A stretch of DNA of 64,000 nt. Origin: Caballeronia terrestris. GTDB lineage: Bacteria > Pseudomonadota > Gammaproteobacteria > Burkholderiales > Burkholderiaceae. The stretch covers positions 186,001 through 250,000 of the forward strand of contig NZ_FCOL02000001.1 of the NCBI RefSeq assembly GCF_001544515.1, in the 5' to 3' direction. This document shows positions 61,356-64,000 of the stretch, piece by piece. The stretch's first letter is position 1, and each line of letters begins with the position of its first letter. A program made the translations under genes and the position numbers. Below the pieces are notes generated by a model that worked only from the letters and a program-made list of their open reading frames with translations, was not told where the DNA came from and searched no databases.

Positions 61356-62249
61356 TCAGGCGCCGAAGAGTTCGCTGCGCGCCGCGCTCAGTATCGACGC
61401 GATCGCCGGATGGCTGACGCGCCGCTCGATCGAAATGGAGAAGAACTCCTCGACGATCGTATCGATATGGCCGACCGCGCTCAACGCATGTTCGTTTTTC
61501 AACTGCGCCGCGAGCACCGTCGGCGCAAACAGCACGCCGCGGCCTTCGCGGCCGAACGCGATCGCGAGCGCCGCATCGTCGAATTCGCCGACGATGCGCG
61601 GCGCCACCCCCTGCGACTTCAGCCAGTAATCGAGCTTGCGCCGCACGGCTGATTCGGTGCCGGGCAACAGCACCGGCATGTCTTCGAGTGATGCAGGAAA
61701 GTCGCGCTCGGCACGCTTGACGAGCGACTTCGGCGCGTAACAACTGAGCGTCGAACGGCCGAGCAGATGGTTGAACGCCTTCACGTTGACACCGGATGGA
61801 ATCGGCGCATCCGCGATGATCATGTCCAGCCGATGCACGGCCAGTTGCGCGAGCAGCGCGTGCAGGTTGCCTTCGTGGCAAATCAGCCGTAGCGATTCCG
61901 AGCGGTTCAGCGCCGGTTCGAGCAGACGATACGCGACAGCTTTCGGCACGGAATCGGCGAGACCCACGCGCAACTGCGTCTGCGTAAGCGCCTGGTCGCG
62001 CTTCACCGCGCTTTCCAGTTCCGCGCCGAGCGCGAAGATTTCATCAGCATAGTCGAGCACGAGCCGGCCCGCGTCCGTTACTTCGAGATTGCGCCCGCTC
62101 TTGCGGAACAGCTTTTTGTCGAGCGCGTCTTCCAGCAGCTTGATCTGCCCGCTCAGCGTCTGCGGCGTGATGTGCAGTTGCGATCCGGCGCGGGCCAGAC
62201 TCCCCGCGCGCGCCGACACCCAGAAGTAGTACAGATGCTTGAAGTTCAA
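61356..62249 (-). CDS. nhaR: LysR-family transcriptional activator NhaR
   Basis: 297 residues. The N-terminal winged helix MNFKHLYYFWVSARAGSLAR...LHITPQTLSGQIK is the typical NhaR N-terminus, with a LysR_substrate domain after residue 90 (LRVGLADSVPKAVAYRLLEP). NhaR activates sodium/proton antiporter genes and in E. coli the pga and osmC genes. No nhaA is adjacent here. It is divergent from the zinc-ribbon gene, and the AT-rich gap between them is the likely promoter region for both. Confidence 0.9.
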   Translation of the reverse strand: MNFKHLYYFWVSARAGSLARAGSQLHITPQTLSGQIKLLEDALDKKLFRKSGRNLEVTDAGRLVLDYADEIFALGAELESAVKRDQALTQTQLRVGLADSVPKAVAYRLLEPALNRSESLRLICHEGNLHALLAQLAVHRLDMIIADAPIPSGVNVKAFNHLLGRSTLSCYAPKSLVKRAERDFPASLEDMPVLLPGTESAVRRKLDYWLKSQGVAPRIVGEFDDAALAIAFGREGRGVLFAPTVLAAQLKNEHALSAVGHIDTIVEEFFSISIERRVSHPAIASILSAARSELFGA

Positions 62250-62379
62250 GACGGCCTCCGTGCGTGTAAACCATCCTTCGGTTTTCCCGAATGAAATAGA
62301 TCGTAAATACGAGTTTTATATCACACGCATCTTCGATACATTGGTGACTGTCGTAAGCAAATTGAAGGAAATGACCGAG

Positions 62380-62703
62380 ATGAAATGTCCTGTCTGCAAG
62401 ACCCCGGATCTTCTAATGAGCGAGCGGGAAGGCATCGAAATCGACTACTGCGGGACGTGCCGCGGAATCTGGCTCGATCGCGGGGAACTCGACAAGCTGC
62501 TCGCGCGCATCGAGGAAAACGCCGTTGCACAGAGCCAGAAGCAAGTGCCACGCGAACGCTTCGAACACACGCAATACGGCGAGCGCGAGCGCCGCGCCGA
62601 CTGGGGCACGCGCGATGACGACTACAAGAGCCATCGCGACCAGCGGCATCAGCCGTACAAGAAGAAGAAATCGTTGCTCAATGAACTGTTCGACTTCGGC
62701 TAA
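62380..62703 (+). CDS. Zinc-ribbon (zf-TFIIB) protein
   Basis: 107 residues from the ATG at 62380, which puts AAGGA at a usable 10-nt spacing and gives the usual MKCPVC start; ATG at 62371 is also in frame. CPVC and CGTC pairs (residues 3-6 and 25-28) form the ribbon, followed by RGIWLDRGELDKLL. The rest is charged and probably disordered with a Lys-rich end (YKKKKSLLNELFDFG). Function unknown. It is followed after 54 bp by a CBS protein. Confidence 0.88.
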   Translation: MKCPVCKTPDLLMSEREGIEIDYCGTCRGIWLDRGELDKLLARIEENAVAQSQKQVPRERFEHTQYGERERRADWGTRDDDYKSHRDQRHQPYKKKKSLLNELFDFG

Positions 62704-62757
62704 GGGTAAACAGCGAAGCGAAATTTTGAAGTTGATCTTTAATACGGAGCTCAGAAG

Positions 62758-63264
62758 ATGGCAACTGTCAGGCAACTGTTGAATGCGAAGACCGATGTAT
62801 CGGTCCATACGATCGACGTGGCGGCGAGCGTCTACGAGGCGATCGAAGTGATGTCGCGGCATGGTATCGGCGCGCTGGTGGTAACCGAGGGTGCGGCGGT
62901 TCGCGGCATCGTGACGGAGCGCGACTATGCGAGGAAAGTGGTGCTGCTGGAAAGGTCGTCGAGGAACACGGCAGTGGCCGACATCATGTCGCGCGCGCTG
63001 CGTTATGTGCGCCCCGGACAGAGCACCGATGAATGCATGGCGCTGATGAACGCTCATCGCATCCGGCATCTGCCGGTGATCGACGGCGGGCAACTGGCTG
63101 GGATGGTATCGATCGGGGATCTGGTGAAGAACCTCATCGACGAACAGCAATTCGCGATCGATCAGTTGCAGACGTACGTGCGAGGTGAAAGCCACGATGC
63201 GGGAGTGTCGACGCTAACGAGGCGCGCATCGTTGCCGCATGCGTTCGCGACCAGCCTTTCGTAA
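62758..63264 (+). CDS. CBS-domain pair protein
   Basis: 168 residues with two CBS modules: VYEAIEVMSRHGIGALVVTEG...GIVTERDYARKV (about 22-62) and DECMALMNAHRIRHLPVIDGG...GMVSIGDLVKNLID (about 95-132). This is a stand-alone Bateman domain that likely binds adenosine nucleotides and regulates an unknown partner. A C-terminal tail without motifs follows. CGGAGCTCAGAAG precedes the ATG. Confidence 0.92.
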   Translation: MATVRQLLNAKTDVSVHTIDVAASVYEAIEVMSRHGIGALVVTEGAAVRGIVTERDYARKVVLLERSSRNTAVADIMSRALRYVRPGQSTDECMALMNAHRIRHLPVIDGGQLAGMVSIGDLVKNLIDEQQFAIDQLQTYVRGESHDAGVSTLTRRASLPHAFATSLS

Positions 63265-63272
63265 AGCCCCGC

Positions 63273-63296
63273 GGCGGAGGCTCTCACGCCTCCGCC
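63273..63296 (+). terminator. Possible intergenic stem-loop after CBS gene
   Basis: GGCGGAGG (63273-63280), loop CTCTCACG, CCTCCGCC (63289-63296): a perfect 8-bp stem 8 bp after the stop. There is no T-run, so it is weak as an intrinsic terminator. Confidence 0.4.
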
Positions 63297-63484
63297 ACCG
63301 CCTTGAAGCGCACAGGCGTAAAACGCGCCTGCGATGCGTCCCCTTCAGTGCAAACCCTCTCCGACTCCTATAATCGGTAAAGACGCCCCTCGCGTCCGTG
63401 CCTGTACCTGAGAGCCGCGAGCGTGTCGACGCTGGCACGTCCCATGCTGTCGACCCCCTTGCGACTCAACCAAGGAGAGCAAAC

Positions 63485-63757
63485 ATGACCATTGCATTCA
63501 GCGGCCGACGTCACGTCGTAGCCGCTTCGCGCGTCGCGTTCGAGGCCAATGTCGAAGGTCGCGAGGTTTGGTGCAGCGTGTCGCTCGATGCGCTCAACGA
63601 TCACTTCGGCAACGAAGGCACGTCCTCTCACGCGCTCCTGAGCACATTCGAAGGCAGCCGCATGCGCATCGAGGAAGCGGCCAAGCGCGTGCTGGAACAC
63701 AACGGCGGACAGTCCGTCGAACTGGAAAGCAGCGACTTCAAGGGACCGTCCGTGTGA
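63485..63757 (+). CDS. DUF1488 protein
   Basis: 90 residues from the ATG at 63485, with AGGAGAGCAAAC before it. The DUF1488 pattern is visible in VEGREVWCSVSLDALNDHFG followed by FEGSRMRIEEAAKRVLE. Small soluble protein, common in Burkholderia; function unknown. It lies alone between two intergenic gaps. Confidence 0.88.
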   Translation: MTIAFSGRRHVVAASRVAFEANVEGREVWCSVSLDALNDHFGNEGTSSHALLSTFEGSRMRIEEAAKRVLEHNGGQSVELESSDFKGPSV

Positions 63758-63940
63758 CGATCCTCCGGCTTCGGTCGGAACTCCCGTAATTTCTCCCTCT
63801 TGAGGCGGCCAACGTGCCGCCCGTCCCCTCTCGTGCGTCGAACTGAACCCGACTGAGGCGCTTGTTCGCTCAATGGTCTCCCTTGCTGGTTTCGTAGACT
63901 GGGTTTGTGTCGAAATCCGGCACGCACGAGGAGAACGTCG

Positions 63941-64000
63941 ATGATGCTGCGGAATTGGATCGTAGTGCTGGAGTGCGCGTATATGGAGTACACGACTTGG
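63941..64000 (+). CDS. Possible start of a gene running off the window
   Basis: An ATG at 63941 (second ATG at 63944) preceded by GAGGAGAACGTCG opens a frame that stays open to the window end (20 codons, MMLRNWIVVLECAYM...). The strong SD is the only evidence; the product cannot be judged. Confidence 0.4.
   Translation, partial: MMLRNWIVVLECAYMEYTTW

Noticed and set aside
1..64000. tRNA, rRNA and replication origin signals
   Set aside because: No cloverleaf-like or rRNA sequences, DnaA-box clusters or partition genes were recognised; BcsQ is a ParA-like protein but belongs to the cellulose operon.

Overview
The window is high-GC, densely packed DNA from a Burkholderiaceae bacterium, most likely Paraburkholderia or Caballeronia. 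The indications are the Burkholderia-type small families (DUF3331-, DUF4148-, DUF1059- and DUF1488-like proteins), the phasin, the very large NAD-dependent glutamate dehydrogenase and the gene content of the cellulose locus. I saw no rRNA, tRNA, CRISPR array, prophage or insertion sequence. The window reads as an ordinary replicon segment rich in nutrient-uptake and accessory functions. Genus-level placement is inference.

Layout: (1) 2-4188, a polyamine-type ABC importer (ATPase, binding protein, two permeases), cut by the left edge. (2) 4379-6133, a DUF3331-like gene, a Rossmann reductase and a 65-residue acidic protein with its own terminator. (3) 6628-19224, a complete cellulose synthase operon bcsD-P-Q-A-B-Z-C with ATGA-type overlaps and a strong terminator. 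(4) 19445-24103, a ytfQRT-yjfF-type sugar (galactofuranose-like) importer ending in a degenerate 109-bp tandem repeat. (5) mntP on the minus strand behind a yybP-ykoY manganese riboswitch, divergent from a Fur-box-preceded siderophore receptor and its PiuC-like dioxygenase. (6) 28380-36770, a minus-strand operon: LacI-type regulator, binding protein, two permeases, a 56-residue membrane protein, two ATPases and DhaL/DhaK kinase subunits. It looks like uptake and phosphorylation of a polyol or ketose. (7) 37125-45165, a Host_attach-family protein with an unrecognised partner, a flavin oxidase, a small basic protein and NAD-GDH. (8) 45290-56845, housekeeping and accessory genes, including a tandem-PAS hybrid histidine kinase, an acyl-CoA dehydrogenase, a MazG-like hydrolase, a ketopantoate-type reductase, NudC and a HisA-like barrel. 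(9) 57160-64000, stress and storage genes (manganese catalase, phasin, glycerophosphodiesterase lipoprotein, response regulator, AhpD-like enzyme, NhaR, CBS protein).

Connections: all three ABC operons carry a stem-loop between the binding-protein gene and the next gene, which probably raises binding-protein mRNA relative to the membrane parts. Manganese appears twice (riboswitch-controlled exporter, Mn catalase). Three copies of a 30-bp covarying palindrome flank the polyol operon, and a separate 30-bp palindrome upstream of its LacI gene is the best operator candidate.

No clearly new system is proven here. The best candidates for new biology are the Host_attach/unknown gene pair, the polyol/ketose operon with its small membrane protein, the Q/P/Y-rich BcsC linker, the BcsR-like N-terminus of BcsP, and the repeat families.
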